Below are positions 12,060-24,600 of a stretch of 64,000 nucleotides of DNA, in pieces. Made by a program: the position numbers and the translations under genes. The stretch lies in the NCBI GenBank assembly GCA_013076295.1, contig RQOL01000715.1, positions 62,001 to 126,000 on the forward strand, in the 5' to 3' direction. The stretch comes from Sanderia malayensis. Lineage: Eukaryota > Cnidaria > Scyphozoa > Semaeostomeae > Pelagiidae. Positions within the stretch are counted from its first letter, which is position 1. Each line of letters begins with the position of its first letter. The notes under the pieces were generated by a model. It searched no databases, was not told the origin of the DNA, and saw nothing but the letters and a program-made list of their open reading frames with translations.

Positions 12060-13400
12060 TTATATATGATTTCTAAAAAGGATATGACTTCGGTGACGAA
12101 CTTGCGTGACTCCTCTCTTGGTTCACGCCCACTCTTCAAGGCCAATTGGGCCTAAGCACCAAATCGTTGATTGATAGAGCTAACTATCAGCGAATGTTCA
12201 AGCTACAGCTAGAAAATTTAAAAAATAAAAGTCTTCATCATGTAATACCTAAAACATTCAGGCAGGTCTCCAGGTAGAATACTCCAGAATAGCAGGCGAA
12301 AGCAATTTTAAAAGCCAAAGGCTACTAAAAGTTTTTGTCACTTTTTTGATTGAGTGCGAGCGGCGCAGTGCAACCTCGCTTTGAAATTTTAATCCACTTG
12401 AATTTCAAGTGTGACAATTTTAATATTTATTGCAAGGTTTTACAAGTTTCTACTTTTAATATCAGCATGCGTTTTTAATCATATATGCAAAGTAGCTATG
12501 TTCAGTCATAACCATGTGTTTCATTTATGATTTATCTTGTGTTCAAAGTTTTATGTCAGGGGCTAGAGCCGTGGGCCAATTTTAAGTCCCACAAACCAGT
12601 ACCAGATTCTCCCAGAACATTATATTTGCGCATCGATATTCTGATGTTGACTGCCTGCTTCTATGCAGCATGAGTACCAAATGAAAAGTCCTTTAAGTTT
12701 TTAATATACCTGTCCTTCGGGCACAACTCGTACAGTGCATAAAAAGACAACATTGCATAGCATGAGTAATAGAATCGGTTTCATTTCTGGGTAACCATTT
12801 CATATATATGGGTCAGTGAACACGCTAACACATACGCAAGATCCATATGTGATGAATAAGAGAAGATTAAGGTTTTAAAGGTCTATGAAAAATATTGAAT
12901 GTTTTATCATAAGGTGGAATCCAACTAGTCATTCGCTCTGGTACAATAGCCATTTTTCAAACCTGATAAAGCCAGCGCAGCGACACGCCTTGTAAACGGT
13001 GTTGAGTCTTTGGATTGGAACAGATAATCAAGTGGTAATCATGCGCATTTGGCAATCTCAGTTTCGCATATCTTGATGTCAAATGTCAAAGGTTGAAGGC
13101 GACATATGAAGTACAGATCGGACATGTTAAAAACCACACCATGTTGCTGTCGAAATGTCAACAATGCTTTGAATTCTACGAAAGCAAACAGTTATTTAAA
13201 AGTATTCATCAACTATATAATGCTTAATGATAAAGAATATAAAAAAAGTAAACTTTGGTTCTTAGGTTTTCTCCCAAAAATAACGTAGGCAAAATTGTAT
13301 AAAAAAAATTCAGTAAAAATCTCGCAAGGCATGATTTGTGTTGTGAATTTAAGCAGCGGTTGTCGCAGTGTGGCCATAAACCATACCAGCATTTCATTGT
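12060..13400. other. upstream flank of family A copy A1; no gene seen
   Basis: No coding exon is visible. The part from about 12,606 to 13,260 recurs as a direct copy at 17,400-18,058 (for example TTGCGCATCGATATTCTGATG and GTACAGATCGGACATGTT), and its right part recurs upstream of A2 at about 52,470-52,800. It is therefore part of the duplicated A module. Confidence 0.6.
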
Positions 13401-13403
13401 TTA

Positions 13404-13443
13404 TGACGTCAAATGAATAATAATGTTGCTATAGATATATAAG
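13404..13443 (+). promoter_or_regulatory. CRE plus TATA-like box of family A copy A1
   Basis: A consensus CRE, TGACGTCA, lies at 13404-13411 and a TATATAAG box at 13436-13443, about 140 bp before the first ATG at 13586. The same pair with the same spacing precedes copy A2 (52799 and 52831). CREs bind CREB/ATF bZIP factors (established); use here is inference. Confidence 0.55.
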
Positions 13444-13585
13444 ATAAACAACCATCACAAATTCAGTTGCAATTTCGCAATTTCCAAAGTGCACACAGGA
13501 GAGACCCTATTCAATTTCAATCGCTAAACAATAAATTTTTCCATTTATTTGGGATAAATTGAACATCAAAAGTCGAAATTTGAAG

Positions 13586-16500
13586 ATGGAATACAGCATT
13601 CGAAAATCGATCGCTAAATTCAAAGCTTCGCTTGAAAAACCATCACAATATTATGCCGAGGAGAAGGTAGGACTAATCAATTGATTAACAAACATTGGCA
13701 TAAATTTTAAAGAACATTTCTCTGCACATGAACATTTGTACGAAATGAATGACCAAAAACTGGAGCATATTGTTCTCCGTTAACTTGTTGGAAAATACCG
13801 ACCCACCTTCAACCTTTGCTGCGAAGAATTTCACGTTTTTCGGTAACTTTAAAGTCTTATAAGAAAAAAAGAGATTGCTTTTTGCTAAAACACGGAAAAG
13901 TTTCTTAAAACTTGCACAGAAATAACGAAAAAGCTTGTATTCATATTGTTAAGAAACGTACTGACCAAACATAAACCAGAACTTTAATATGTAGAAGTAT
14001 TTATTGGTAGAAATAATTTCATAAAAATATGGAAACGATATGCGCCATTATTAATTAGCTATTGTTGCTAAGACCAATCACTAGGTCTGGCGCCTATCCC
14101 AAAGTGCTTAGCAAGCTAGCTAACACCCAGATTAACAAAATCAATTTGACTTATTTGCAATCATTTGTAATCATTAAGCCTAAATTATAGTACTTTTTAT
14201 TTAACTTAACGAATTGATCATTATCATGTTATTATGAGTCATGATTATCACTAATATTCTTTTTAACTTTTAATTATTAGCTTTACTATCTGCAACGAAC
14301 TAATGGCAATAAGATTTGGAGAATGTTTAACAGCTTATTGCTTAATATAGGTAACATATAACTCTATATAACACGTCACTCAGCTTAACAAGTAAACGTG
14401 CTTATTGCAGAAGCTAGTTCTACACTTGCATCAGTTGAACAGAAATAAATATATACATAAGCATTGTTTCTCTAGATTGCCTCTATAGTAGATTGGCTGA
14501 TCTGACAGAAGTCAGAGATGATCAGCAGGGCAACATGAAGAAAATGCAAATGCCTACTTATCGAAAGTTTGCATTCAATAAGGTACATTATATTTCATAT
14601 TTTAATGGCTCCAGTTGACTTTTATAGTTCCTTTTAATTCTCTTTGCATTCAGTTTAAGTGCTTGATATAACTCTTACTCTAAAACAGATCAAAGATCAT
14701 GTCAATGAGATCTTAGAGCACCATGCAGACCTTTATTCAATGGTAAGATGATGAACTCAAGTTAATTCCAATGCACAATAAAAATAATCTATAATTACAA
14801 ATCTGTCATCTGGTTTAGACATTTAACAACCTGTAGATCTTATGTACAACTATTTCCCATTTATAGATTGCAAGCTACCATATGAGTGTCCGGAACAAGA
14901 TTCTGGACCTGGCAGCATATGTCAAAAGGATCATGAAAACTTGGGACAGGTTCTTTTATGGAATAACATTGATGGTAGGCATTTCTTCACTATTTTTAAT
15001 GCATGTTAACAAGAAGGCGAATGATGTGAAAGTATCTAGGGCTATGTTCAGTATCAAAGCAATACAAATTATCTATTTTAGTCACAAGATGATGTCGAAA
15101 GACTGGCAGAAGACATCAAAATATTCCATAGAAACTCGTATTTTAATACGAGAACATGCTCTAAAAAACTACTGGAGATAAGAGATGATCTGACCGAGGT
15201 AATTGCTTCCTGCAAAACAAGAACATACAAGGAAGCACAAGCATGCTACGACAGAACATCTCACCTATTCAGAATGGAAAGCCTAAAATTTGAGGAAGAA
15301 TACTTAAATGATTCAGAAGACAGCCTTGCATGTCTGCAGAAAAACAACAACAAGCGAAAAGAAAAGAAATCAAAGAAACCAGAAAAGAAGAGGTGTCCGC
15401 CAACAAAGCTATCTTCTATGGCAGAAAACAAAGAAGATACATGTTCTTCGTCTGGCAATGCTAATGTGCATTCAGCACAGGTGAGAAAAATAACTCTTGC
15501 TGAATACTGGTCGAGAAAAAGAAGCGATTCTCAATGCCAGTCATCAAAACAAATGACAAGTATTGAGAATGCAAAAGTCGAAGAAGCTAAGCAATTAGTT
15601 GAACCTGAAGCTGAGATGCCAGAAGATTATCAAAGGTTGACAATGAATCACAAGGCACCACAGTCGATGAAAAGATCAATTTCTTTGGTGTACAAAGAAT
15701 ATAGGCAAGGCAGCTTGAAGAAAAGAGTTGCTTATCAACAGCATCGAGCAGAAGCAAAAAGAATTAAGTTATCGCCCGATCAAGAAGAAGAAATGCAAAG
15801 GAAAAGAGTGGCAGAAGAGTTCAATACCAACACAAAAAAGATCATGGAAATCTATTTGTCAAAAAAGAAAAATGAAGCAAAAAGCAAAATCCCAGTTTCA
15901 GAATACAGAAGGGATAAGGATCTTGAAATTCAATTTGGAAAACAACGGAAAGCTGAGAATGACAACGCAACATTACGTTTAGAAAGCCAGCTCCTCCAAA
16001 GCCAACTAAATTAGCGAGCCATCAATTGCAAGGAAATGCTGCTGCAAAGACAAAGGAGACTACATCATTAATTCCAATTCCAAAAAGACAGGGCTTGGTG
16101 CAGGACAATGCTAACGATGCAAAAAAGGTTGCAGTAGACACAGGATACTTTGGAACAACCAAAAGAATGTCACAAGATGTGACATTTGGCACTGGCTTTA
16201 TCCGTTGCTATGTCAGTAAATTAAGGATGGCTGATCAAGCAAATAATAAGCGATTTAAAACTGCTGCTACATCGACCAAAAGACTGTTCCAGCCATTATC
16301 TCACATTCAGCCAGGCCAAAATTCAGCAGTAATACTTGTAGAACAGCAAGGCCTGTGGTACGAAAGAGCACAATGAAAGAGGGCCAAGCATAAACAAGGA
16401 AAGAATGCCAAACAGTGTCATTCCAGCGACCAGCCAAGCTATGAAAACCGTATCTAAAGTTTCCCTACAGGATCTAAAAAAGAAAAAGAAGTGGAAAGGA

Positions 16501-16737
16501 GGAACAAGCTCAAATAAGTTCCACCACAACAAACAAATTGCAATTGGCATTCCGCCATTGGCCAAAAGAGTCAAGTTATGCGAAGCTCATCAAAGCAACA
16601 GTGACGTGAAGAGATACGACTCCAACTGCAATGAATGCAAATCGATCAGAAAGAAGAAGCTCGAGAACCTGGTCATTGAAAAGAAAGCCAAAGATGAAGC
16701 AAACAAAAAGATGCATTTTTCTAAATTAAATCTATGA
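13586..16737 (+). pseudogene. family A gene, copy A1, frameshifted
   Basis: Exons: 13586-13666 (MEYSIRKSIAKFKAS), 14476-14582 (ADLTEVRDDQQGNMKK), 14689-14742, 14867-14974 (IMKTWDRFFYGITLM) and 15082 onward. Exons 2-5 join in phase. Exon 1 ends in phase 0 while exon 2 needs one base, so a further small exon (or a non-coding first exon) is implied. Exon 5 reads SQDDVERLAEDIKIF, then the lysine-rich body, but loses one base at about 15,972 (ACATTACG against ACACTTACG in A0 and A2) and stops at 16,014. More indels follow near 16,282 and 16,358 and in the poly-A of 16,475-16,535. The remaining frame segments are recognisable to LNL-stop at 16,737. It is a pseudogene or a truncated product of about 420 residues. 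Confidence 0.7.
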
Positions 16738-16739
16738 TG

Positions 16740-18058
16740 GAACTCAGGAGACAATGAAATGCAGCTCACAAACTGCTTCTTAAATTTAACTTTAAATTTA
16801 TTTAATTACATATATAGATAATCCTAGGTTTTAAAGTAATGTATTTATTATGAATGGCAAATATTTTATAAGGCAACTCAATTTATGAGGTTATTTATCA
16901 GAATAGTAAATCACAATATTGACTTATAATTGTAATAGTTGATTGCTATGAAATAAGGCAGACATTGAACTGAACTGTGTGTTTATTTCTTATTGCAACT
17001 CTTTCATCACCAAATTACATAAAAGGAGAATAGCACTGCTTTAAAAGCAAGCAGCATTTGCTCCTAATGACACAGCGAAAATAGAAAGGATTGGAGAACA
17101 GAGAGATATTACAGCTGGAACATAAGGAAGAAGTTATAGTAAATGGAATCAAAGTCAACCACTCAGACTCACCAGCTTCATGCCAGTTTCTTCCTTAATT
17201 TCTCTTATCACAGTATCACCTGAAGTAAAGATAACTACAATAATACAGAAACAGCTCTTTTTAGCCCTGGGAGGGAGGCTCAACAGAGAGGGGGGCCTGA
17301 TTCAAAATCTCAACTCAAAAAGAAGCTTATTAGAGATGGGAACGTAACAAAAAGAGGGGCTTTTATGGCAGCATATATAAAATATTAGAAATATACAAGT
17401 CATTCTCCAAGACCATTATATTTGCGCATCGATATTCTGATGTTGACTGCCTGCTTCTGATGCAGCACGAGTACCAAATGAAAAGTCCTTTAAGTTTTTA
17501 ATATCCCTGTCCTTCGGCCACAACTCGTAGAGTCATAAAAAGACAACATTGCATAGCATGAGTAATAGAATTGGTCTCAATTCTAGAGTAACTATTTCAT
17601 ATATATGGGTCAGTGAACACGCTAACACATACGCAAGATCCATATGTGATGAATAAGAGAAGATTAAGGTTTTAAAGGTCTATGAAAAATATTGAATGTT
17701 TTATCATAAGGTGGAATCCAACTAGCCATTCCATCTGGTACAATAGCCATTTTTCAAACCTGATAAAGCCAGCGCAGCGACACGTCTTGTAAACGGTGTT
17801 GAGTCTTTGGATTGGAGCAGATAATCAAGTGGTAATCATGCGCATTTGGCAATCTCAGTTTCGCATATCTTGATGTCAAATGTCAAAGGTTGAAGGCGAC
17901 ATATGAAGTACAGATCGGACATGTTAAAAGCCACACCATGTTGCTGTCGAAATGTCAACAATGCTTCGAATTCTACGAAAGCAGACAGTTATTTAAAAGT
18001 ATTCATCAAATATATGATGCTTAATGATAAAGAATATAAAAAAGTAAACTTTGATTCT
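16740..18058. repeat. partial tandem copy of the NUDT6-A module
   Basis: After the A1 3' flank (shared with 56,156-56,560) come the last Nudix exon (17,165-17,225) and its downstream sequence. The homology then jumps at about 17,400 to the A upstream flank (like 12,606-13,260) and ends at about 18,058, before the CRE/TATA pair. The remainder of the Nudix gene and the A promoter are thus deleted in this copy. Confidence 0.7.
17160..17225 (-). pseudogene. NUDT6-like pseudogene fragment, copy 3 (last exon only)
   Basis: The minus strand keeps the Nudix helix exon, TVIREIKEETG, but lacks one base (CAGCTTCATGCC where copy 2 has CAGCTTCGATGCC), so the frame is broken. No other Nudix exon is present nearby. 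Confidence 0.7.
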
Positions 18059-18159
18059 TAAACTAGGTAATTGGACATCTAACAAACTTGTTTCAATAGT
18101 GGCCAGACTGCAGGGAAATGTTCGATTCTTCATGTTGTGCAAGCCTGGTTTGGATAAAA

Positions 18160-18445
18160 GCTAGAGAACAATGAAGGGCAATATGAAGAAGAAGATTCCT
18201 ATGTAGCAGATATCCTTGACTTTGATTTAGAGTATATAGAAGACATCGCTTCGCCGAAAGATGCCAAGTTGGATATTGCAAATGCTGAGACAAAAGCTAT
18301 GGGGCCAGATTGTCATGACGAGGAAAGTGCAAAGAAGATGATTACGAAGAAGAAAATTCCTATGTAGCAGATATCCTTGACTTTGATTTAGAGTACTATA
18401 CACGACCATAGCCTCCGCCGAAAGATGCCAGATCAAGTAAATTAG
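18160..18445 (+). repeat. tandem duplication of an acidic exon-like segment upstream of the 415-aa ORF
   Basis: Two copies about 160 bp apart, at 18,187 and 18,340, encode EEEDSYVADILDFDLEY and EEENSYVADILDFDLEY. Each is followed by a CGCCGAAAGATGCCA block. The first copy stays open longer; the second meets TAG after YTRP. They may be 5' coding exons of the downstream gene. Confidence 0.5.
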
Positions 18446-19714
18446 GCGAGAAAGAGAAGAGAGAGATTGTCCGGGCACGCAGAATGTGCCAATGGTTCGG
18501 ATTTTTCAGATAATGAAACCCGTGCAGCTGTGCAGAGTCTTCTTGAATTGCCATTGGAGCAAGATAGCGGTAATGTCATGCATACGAATTCGCGTCTTGA
18601 TTTTGGTTATTCATCCAGCGTCGAAAAGAATGTGAACCAGATCAAACAAGCTGAGCCAAGCTTTCAGATGGTAAGCAGAATCATTGAAGATCTACCGTCA
18701 TCAACTCAAGTGAGTAAGAATGAATTGGACGGTGGTTTCATGCCATTCAACAACAGTAGCGAGCGGCTTTCTACTTCTGAGATACTTGAGCTGCCTTCGT
18801 TGACTGAGCCAGCCTGGACTTTGGCAAACCAGCTCCCTGATCATGCCATGGCTAAACAATTAAGTAAGCCCATTAGAAAGCCGATCAAACAATCACGAAG
18901 AGAGTCAAGATTAAAAGTGCGATTGCAAGAGCTGGTGAAAGAAGATCCAATACCCATCACAAAGCCAATTAAAAAGATACACTATCTACGAGCCACGAGG
19001 AAAGACAAAGTTGGCGAAAATTCCAACAAGGCTCGTGTTCATGTAAAACACGGTGACGTGCGTAATAGTGCAGCTTCTAAGAGAGAAGGCGAGCATGGCA
19101 AGAATGAGAAGGCCAAAAAGGTACCTGAATTTGACGCAAAGAAAACAGCAAAACAGGTTAGTATTGCCTCAATGACAACGTTTGAAGCAGTTAAGAAGAC
19201 GAAAGAAGCACTGGCATTGGCAAAGGGACAACTGAAGGAAGTCATCGTCATCCCTGACGACAATAACGATAAACAAGATAAAGGCACGGAGACACCTTCG
19301 TGCCAAACAGTAACGTGGCTTGATGCAAACTCCAAGGTAACAGATGAACAAGTAGCAGCAGGACCTGTCAGAGCGACTCCAATGCCAACTTGTGAGTCAG
19401 CCAAAACAACATCAGTATCAAAAAAGTATCTAGCAGGCCAAGAGGAGGGAATGTTGGTTGCCTCCAGCAACATGGATTCGGTGTTGACACCGCTTATCCC
19501 TAAGACAGCCAAAGAATGTGTGCAGGTAATAAATATTGTGAAGAAGTACATAGATGACGAGAATTCACGGGAGAGAAAGATGAAAAGAAAGCGAACAGCA
19601 AACAGAAATAATGCCAACTCCAAACTTAAGAGAAGGAGGCCCAACGCACAAACGGGGGACCAAGGAATTCCATTAGCAATGAGAGTGTATTTGTCCTTAG
19701 GAATATATCCATGA
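18446..19714 (+). CDS. basic, probably nuclear protein of about 420 residues (unrecognised)
   Basis: The frame opens after an acceptor-like ATTAG at 18445 and runs to a stop at 19714, with no in-frame ATG at its start, so an upstream exon is expected (the acidic EEEDSYVADILDFD copies at 18.2-18.4 kb are candidates). The N-terminal half is Ser/Leu/Glu-rich (SLLELPLEQDSG, EILELPSLTEPA). The middle has KPIRKPIKQSRRESRLKVRL. The C-terminus holds a bipartite NLS-like block, KMKRKRTANRNNANSKLKRR, and ends in GIPLAMRVYLSLGIYP. The last part faintly recalls family A (GIPPLAKRVKL). No known domain. Its 5' flank is a truncated copy of the family A flank, so it may be a divergent cluster member (inference). 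Confidence 0.6.
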   Translation, partial: ARKRRERLSGHAECANGSDFSDNETRAAVQSLLELPLEQDSGNVMHTNSRLDFGYSSSVEKNVNQIKQAEPSFQMVSRIIEDLPSSTQVSKNELDGGFMPFNNSSERLSTSEILELPSLTEPAWTLANQLPDHAMAKQLSKPIRKPIKQSRRESRLKVRLQELVKEDPIPITKPIKKIHYLRATRKDKVGENSNKARVHVKHGDVRNSAASKREGEHGKNEKAKKVPEFDAKKTAKQVSIASMTTFEAVKKTKEALALAKGQLKEVIVIPDDNNDKQDKGTETPSCQTVTWLDANSKVTDEQVAAGPVRATPMPTCESAKTTSVSKKYLAGQEEGMLVASSNMDSVLTPLIPKTAKECVQVINIVKKYIDDENSRERKMKRKRTANRNNANSKLKRRRPNAQTGDQGIPLAMRVYLSLGIYP

Positions 19715-20065
19715 AACGAGAAGAACAAGGCATGCTTACAATTGATGATAAAAATGTGCGGTAAGGATCCCAGATTGCGAAAAGAAGGCAGTTCTTCGAT
19801 ATCGTCAATGGTATCCCACAATGCATGATAAGTTATACTGTTTCGAAGGTCATTCGTATCATCTGTGTGATTTAAAATTATTTGGTTGCTGGGAGTGCAT
19901 TCGTAAGTATTATAGTGAAATTAATAAATGGGTTTTTAGAGCTGGTCTTGTGAGAAGATCAATGTCAACTTAGTAGAAATCATGAAACTGTATTTTTCAA
20001 TAGGTGGAAATTAATTTAGTTTTTTATGCAATAAATGCCAGTATGCTTAGGTAGAAAATTCATTG

Positions 20066-20338
20066 CTAGGCAGTCAAACATCTTCTGATTTCACAGGAGG
20101 ACAGTTGAAAGGTATGAGGTAAATGACGTTTCACAAATTGCTTGAGATTAACACTTTTGTGCATACTAACAGTAGCATTCTTGTTCGTTATCCAGGGTTC
20201 AGGGTACTTAGATGTCACATGTCGTGCTGCAACAATACGTGAGTACACACTCAGAGTGGCAGTGTGAAGAAAGGCCAGTAAGAGGACGTCCATCTGATTA
20301 CAAATCAACGAGGAATAGAATAACGTACTCGTTGGCAT
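20066..20338 (-). CDS. small ORF conserved in both outer arms (unrecognised)
   Basis: Encodes 90 residues beginning MPTSTLFYSSLICNQMDV, including HTATLSVYSRIVAARHVTSK and ending EIRRCLTA. The right-arm partner at 47298-47570 is the same length with only about five differences and no stop or indel. That hints at selection but may only reflect recent duplication. It could be an exon; flanking splice sites are not obvious. Confidence 0.35.
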   Translation of the reverse strand: MPTSTLFYSSLICNQMDVLLLAFLHTATLSVYSRIVAARHVTSKYPEPWITNKNATVSMHKSVNLKQFVKRHLPHTFQLSSCEIRRCLTA

Positions 20339-20677
20339 TAGATTGCTTGTAGAAAAATGGAAAAGCTGTACAATTTGACATCAGATGCTTCATATATTTT
20401 CATTTATTTTTCCAACTTATACTGTAGATAGCTGCAAATAGCCAATTTGTTTATGGTAGTTAACAAGCAAGGAGTATGATAAAAAACGTTATCCCAGTTG
20501 CAAATCTTGATTTGTCTTCTCTGCTTCTCAACTGCTGCCTGCCTGCTGCCAAAGGAAGAAAGGGAAAATGAAGGAGCCTGGAACTACTGGTCGAGAAGAC
20601 ATTCGCGGCAAATACAGTTTCTTCGTCATTCGTCATCGCGTGCATTTAATGCAGGGTAATATTTCTGAAGTAAAGAG

Positions 20678-20860
20678 AGTTTGGAGAAACTGAACGAATT
20701 AAATCTGCTGTTTACCTAACTAGAAGTATGAAAATGTTGGCAGTGAAGGGCAGCAAATGCAGGTATGATGCAAAGTCAGGTAGTTCATTGTCTGATCAAG
20801 TTGTCGAACTTTTACACTTGGTTATCTCGCTTTTGTCGAGCTTGCATCATCGAATTTAGG
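20678..20860 (+). CDS. possible exon conserved in both outer arms
   Basis: An open frame reads REFGETERIKSAVYLTRS, then GSSLSDQVVELLHLVISLL and SSLHHRI-stop. The partner in the right arm (about 46,780-46,962, minus) stays open over the same length with several substitutions. Just upstream, 20,564-20,653 reads KEPGTTGREDIRGKYSFFVI up to a possible donor (ATGCAG-GGTAAT). Function unknown; coding status is uncertain. Confidence 0.25.
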
Positions 20861-21239
20861 CCCTTGGCCGAGGTTTCAAGATGTTTTCAAAACATGACAA
20901 GTCTTTATTTGGGGCTGATTCCTTGGAGAATTCAAATGCATCACTGAAGTCGTCGTGAACTTTGAGAGCATTTTTGTGTGCAGCAATGATGGGATGCATT
21001 ACATGAAAACTCTGCTTCACTTATTCGCTGATCTTGTGTGTGAAAAGGACATGCAATGCCACGTGTTTGACCAGGGAGTGAAAATATGTGCTGCAAATTG
21101 AACATTGCGTGAATTATATGCGTGACTGTGTCGTGTTAAGGTGCCTCACATGCCATCGGGCCGGCACGATGAGATGAGGCATACTTGTTGCCATTTGTGA
21201 CGAAGGAAACAACCGCTATACAATTTTTCCAATTAAAAA

Positions 21240-21247
21240 TTACGTCA
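21240..21247 (+). promoter_or_regulatory. CRE-variant element TTACGTCA, left arm
   Basis: TTACGTCACAATC lies 159 bp before the MAQTKTG start codon. The right-arm partner is TGACGTAA at 46387-46394. The same TTACGTCACAATC string precedes 31.3 kb, 62.5 kb and 63.8 kb genes. Confidence 0.45.
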
Positions 21248-21398
21248 CAATCATAATTAATCGACAGCGGTAGATAAGGAGGGGCCAATCAAAATCCCTT
21301 GTGAATTTCTATTCATTGAAAGTAAATACAGAGTGCGGTAGCTTTTTTCTTCGCTTGCAAAAGACGCTGAATTTGAGTTGTGCTGTACTAGTTTCATC

Positions 21399-21545
21399 AT
21401 GGCTCAAACAAAGACCGGTTCAAACAATCAAAACACTGGCTGTCTTCAACAGGTGAGTGAATCGTTTTTCACGTCGACAACTGAATCTTCATTTACCGAG
21501 TTTTGCATTCGACGATTCAAAGTTCTAGACAATTTTTTGACTTTG
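21399..21545 (+). CDS. first exon of the micro-exon array gene, left arm
   Basis: ATG at 21399 opens MAQTKTGSNNQNTGCLQQ followed by a good donor (CAG-GTGAGT at 21452). Alternatively the frame reads on to FKVLDNFLTLK and a second donor (GAAG-GTAGTA at about 21,549). The right arm has the same start (about 46,235, minus), with one extra T in the poly-T near the second donor that changes the phase there. The exons of the downstream array are open only with a phase-2 join, which neither donor provides, so the exact connection is unresolved. Confidence 0.45.
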
Positions 21546-21689
21546 AAGGTAGTAACATGCAGTTTGATTAGAATTGCCTAAGAAAAATGCACACGAGAAG
21601 CCACTCATGTAATTTTTCATTCCGCTTCAATGCGCAATTGATAATCTAAAATCATTCACTTTAACGTGTCTTTGTATTTATGTTGTAGC

Positions 21690-24600
21690 ATGAAGAAGGG
21701 AGGAATCGCCGTTTCTAAGAATGAGGTCGTTGATCATCCCACAGCAACAACAATAACACGGTATGGCAGTTTAATGACTGTATTGCTCATGTAATTTTTC
21801 ATTCCCTTTCAATGTGAATTTGATTATTCAAAATCATTCATTTCAACATGTCTTTGTTTTCTTCCAGTAGCATGAAGAAGGGAGGAAACGCAGTTTCTAA
21901 AAATAAATCCGTTGATAATCCCACAGCAACAACAACACGGTATGACAGTTTAATGACTATATTGCTCATGTCTTTTTTCGTTCCGTTTTAATGCGCATTT
22001 GATTATTTAAAATCATTCATTTCAACGTGTCTTTGTTTTCTTACAGTAGCATGAAGAATGGAGGAGGCGTCGTTTCTAAAAATTAATTCGTTGATCATCG
22101 CATAGAAACAACAACAACACCGTATGGCAGTTTAATGACTGTATTGCTCATGTATTTTTTCGTTCCGTTTTAATGGGCATTTGATTATTCAAAATCATTC
22201 ATTTCAACGTGTCTTTGTTTTCTTACAGTAGCATGAAGAAGGGTGGAAACGTCGTTTCCAAAAATGAATTCGTTGATCATGCCACAGCAACAAGAACAAC
22301 ACGGTATGGCAGTTTAATGACTGTATTGCTCATGTATTTTTTCGTTCCGTTTTAATGGGCATTTGATTATTTAAAATCATTCATTACAACGTGTCTTTGT
22401 TTTCTTACAGTAGCATGAAGAAGGGAGGAAACGCCGTTTCTAAAAATAAATTCTTTGATAATCCCACAGCAACAACAACACGGTATGGCAGTTTAATGAC
22501 TGTATTGCTCACGTGCAGTTGAATGATGGCATAATACAATGCAGTTGTTTTAATGGGCATTTAATTATTCAAAATCATTCATTTCAACGTGTCTTTGTTT
22601 TCTTACAGTAGCATGAAGAAGGGTGGAAACGTCGTTTCCAAAAATGAATTCGTTGATCATGCCACAGCAACAAGAACAACACGGTATGGCAGTTTAATGA
22701 CTGTATTGCTCATGTATTTTTTCGTTCCGTTTTAATGGGCATTTGATTATTTAAAATCATTCATTACAACGTGTCTTTGTTTTCTTACAGTAGCATGAAG
22801 AAGGGAGGAAACGCCGTTTCTAAAAATAAATTCGTTGATAATCCCACAGCAACAACAACACGGTATGGCAGTTTAATGACTGTATTGCTCACGTGCAGTT
22901 GAATGATGGCATAATACAATGCAGTTGTTTTAATGGGCATTTGATTATTCAAAATCATTCATTTCAACGTGTCTTTGTTTTCTTACAGTAGCATGAAGAA
23001 GGGTGGAAACGTCGTTTCCAAAAATGAATTCGTTGATCATGCCACAGCAACAAGAACAACACGGTATGGCAGTTTAATGACTGTATTGCTCATGTATTTT
23101 TTCGTTCCGTTTTAATGGGCATTTAATTATTTAAAATCATTCATTACAACGTGTCTTTGTTTTCTTACAGTAGCATGAAGAAGGGAGGAAACGCCGTTTC
23201 TAAAAATAAATTCTTTGATAATCCCACAGCACAACAACACGGTATGGCAGTTTAATGACTGTATTGCTCACGTGCAGTTGAATGATGGCATAATACAATG
23301 CAGTTGTTTTAATGGGCATTTGATTATTCAAAATCATTCATTTCAACGTGTCTTTGTTTTCTTACAGTAGCATGAAGAAGGGTGGAAACGTCGTTTCCAA
23401 AAATGAATTCGTTGATCATGCCACAGCAACAAGAACAACACGGTATGGCAGTTTAATGACTGTATTGCTCATGTATTTTTTCGTTCCGTTTTAATGGGCA
23501 TTTGATTATTTAAAATCATTCATTACAACGTGTCTTTGTTTTCTTACAGTAGCATGAAGAAGGGAGGAAACGCCGTTTCTAAAAATAAATTCTTTGATAA
23601 TCCCACAGCAACAACAACACGGTATGGCAGTTTAATGACTGTATTGCTCACGTGCAGTTGAATGATGGCATAATACAATGCAGTTGTTTTAATGGCATTT
23701 AATTATTCAAAATCATTCATTTCAACGTGTCTTTGTTTTCTTACAGTAGCATGAAGAAGGGTGGAAACGTCGTTTCCAAAAATGAATTCGTTGATCATGC
23801 CACAGCAACAAGAACAACACGGTATGGCAGTTTAATGACTGTATTGCTCATGTATTTTTTCGTTCCGTTTTAATGGGCATTTGATTATTTAAAATCATTC
23901 ATTACAACGTGTCTTTGTTTTCTTACAGTAGCATGAAGAAGGGAGGAAACGCCGTTTCTAAAAATAAATTCGTTGATAATCCCACAGCAACAACAACACG
24001 GTATGGCAGTTTAATGACTGTATTGCTCACGTGCAGTTGAATGATGGCATAATACAATGCAGTTGTTTTAATGGGCATTTGATTATTCAAAATCATTCAT
24101 TTCAACGTGTCTTTGTTTTCTTACAGTAGCATGAAGAAGGGTGGAAACGTCGTTTCCAAAAATGAATTCGTTGATCATGCCACAGCAACAAGAACAACAC
24201 GGTATGGCAGTTTAATGACTGTATTGCTCATGTATTTTTTCGTTCCGTTTTAATGGGCATTTAATTATTTAAAATCATTCATTACAACGTGTCTTTGTTT
24301 TCTTACAGTAGCATGAAGAAGGGAGGAAACGCCGTTTCTAAAAATAAATTTTTGATAATCCCACAGCAACAACAACACGGTATGGCAGTTTAATGACTGT
24401 ATTGCTCACGTGCAGTTGAATGATGGCATAATACAATGCAGTTGTTTTAATGGCATTTAATTATTCAAAATCATTCATTTCAACGTGTCTTTGTTTTCTT
24501 ACAGTAGCATGAAGAAGGGTGGAAACGTCGTTTCCAAAAATGAATTCGTTGATCATGCCACAGCAACAAGAACAACACGGTATGGCAGTTTAATGACTGT

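Noticed and set aside
19039..19821. 260-residue minus-strand ORF
   Set aside because: Antisense shadow of the basic 415-residue frame; hydrophobic composition as expected from complementing Lys/Glu codons.
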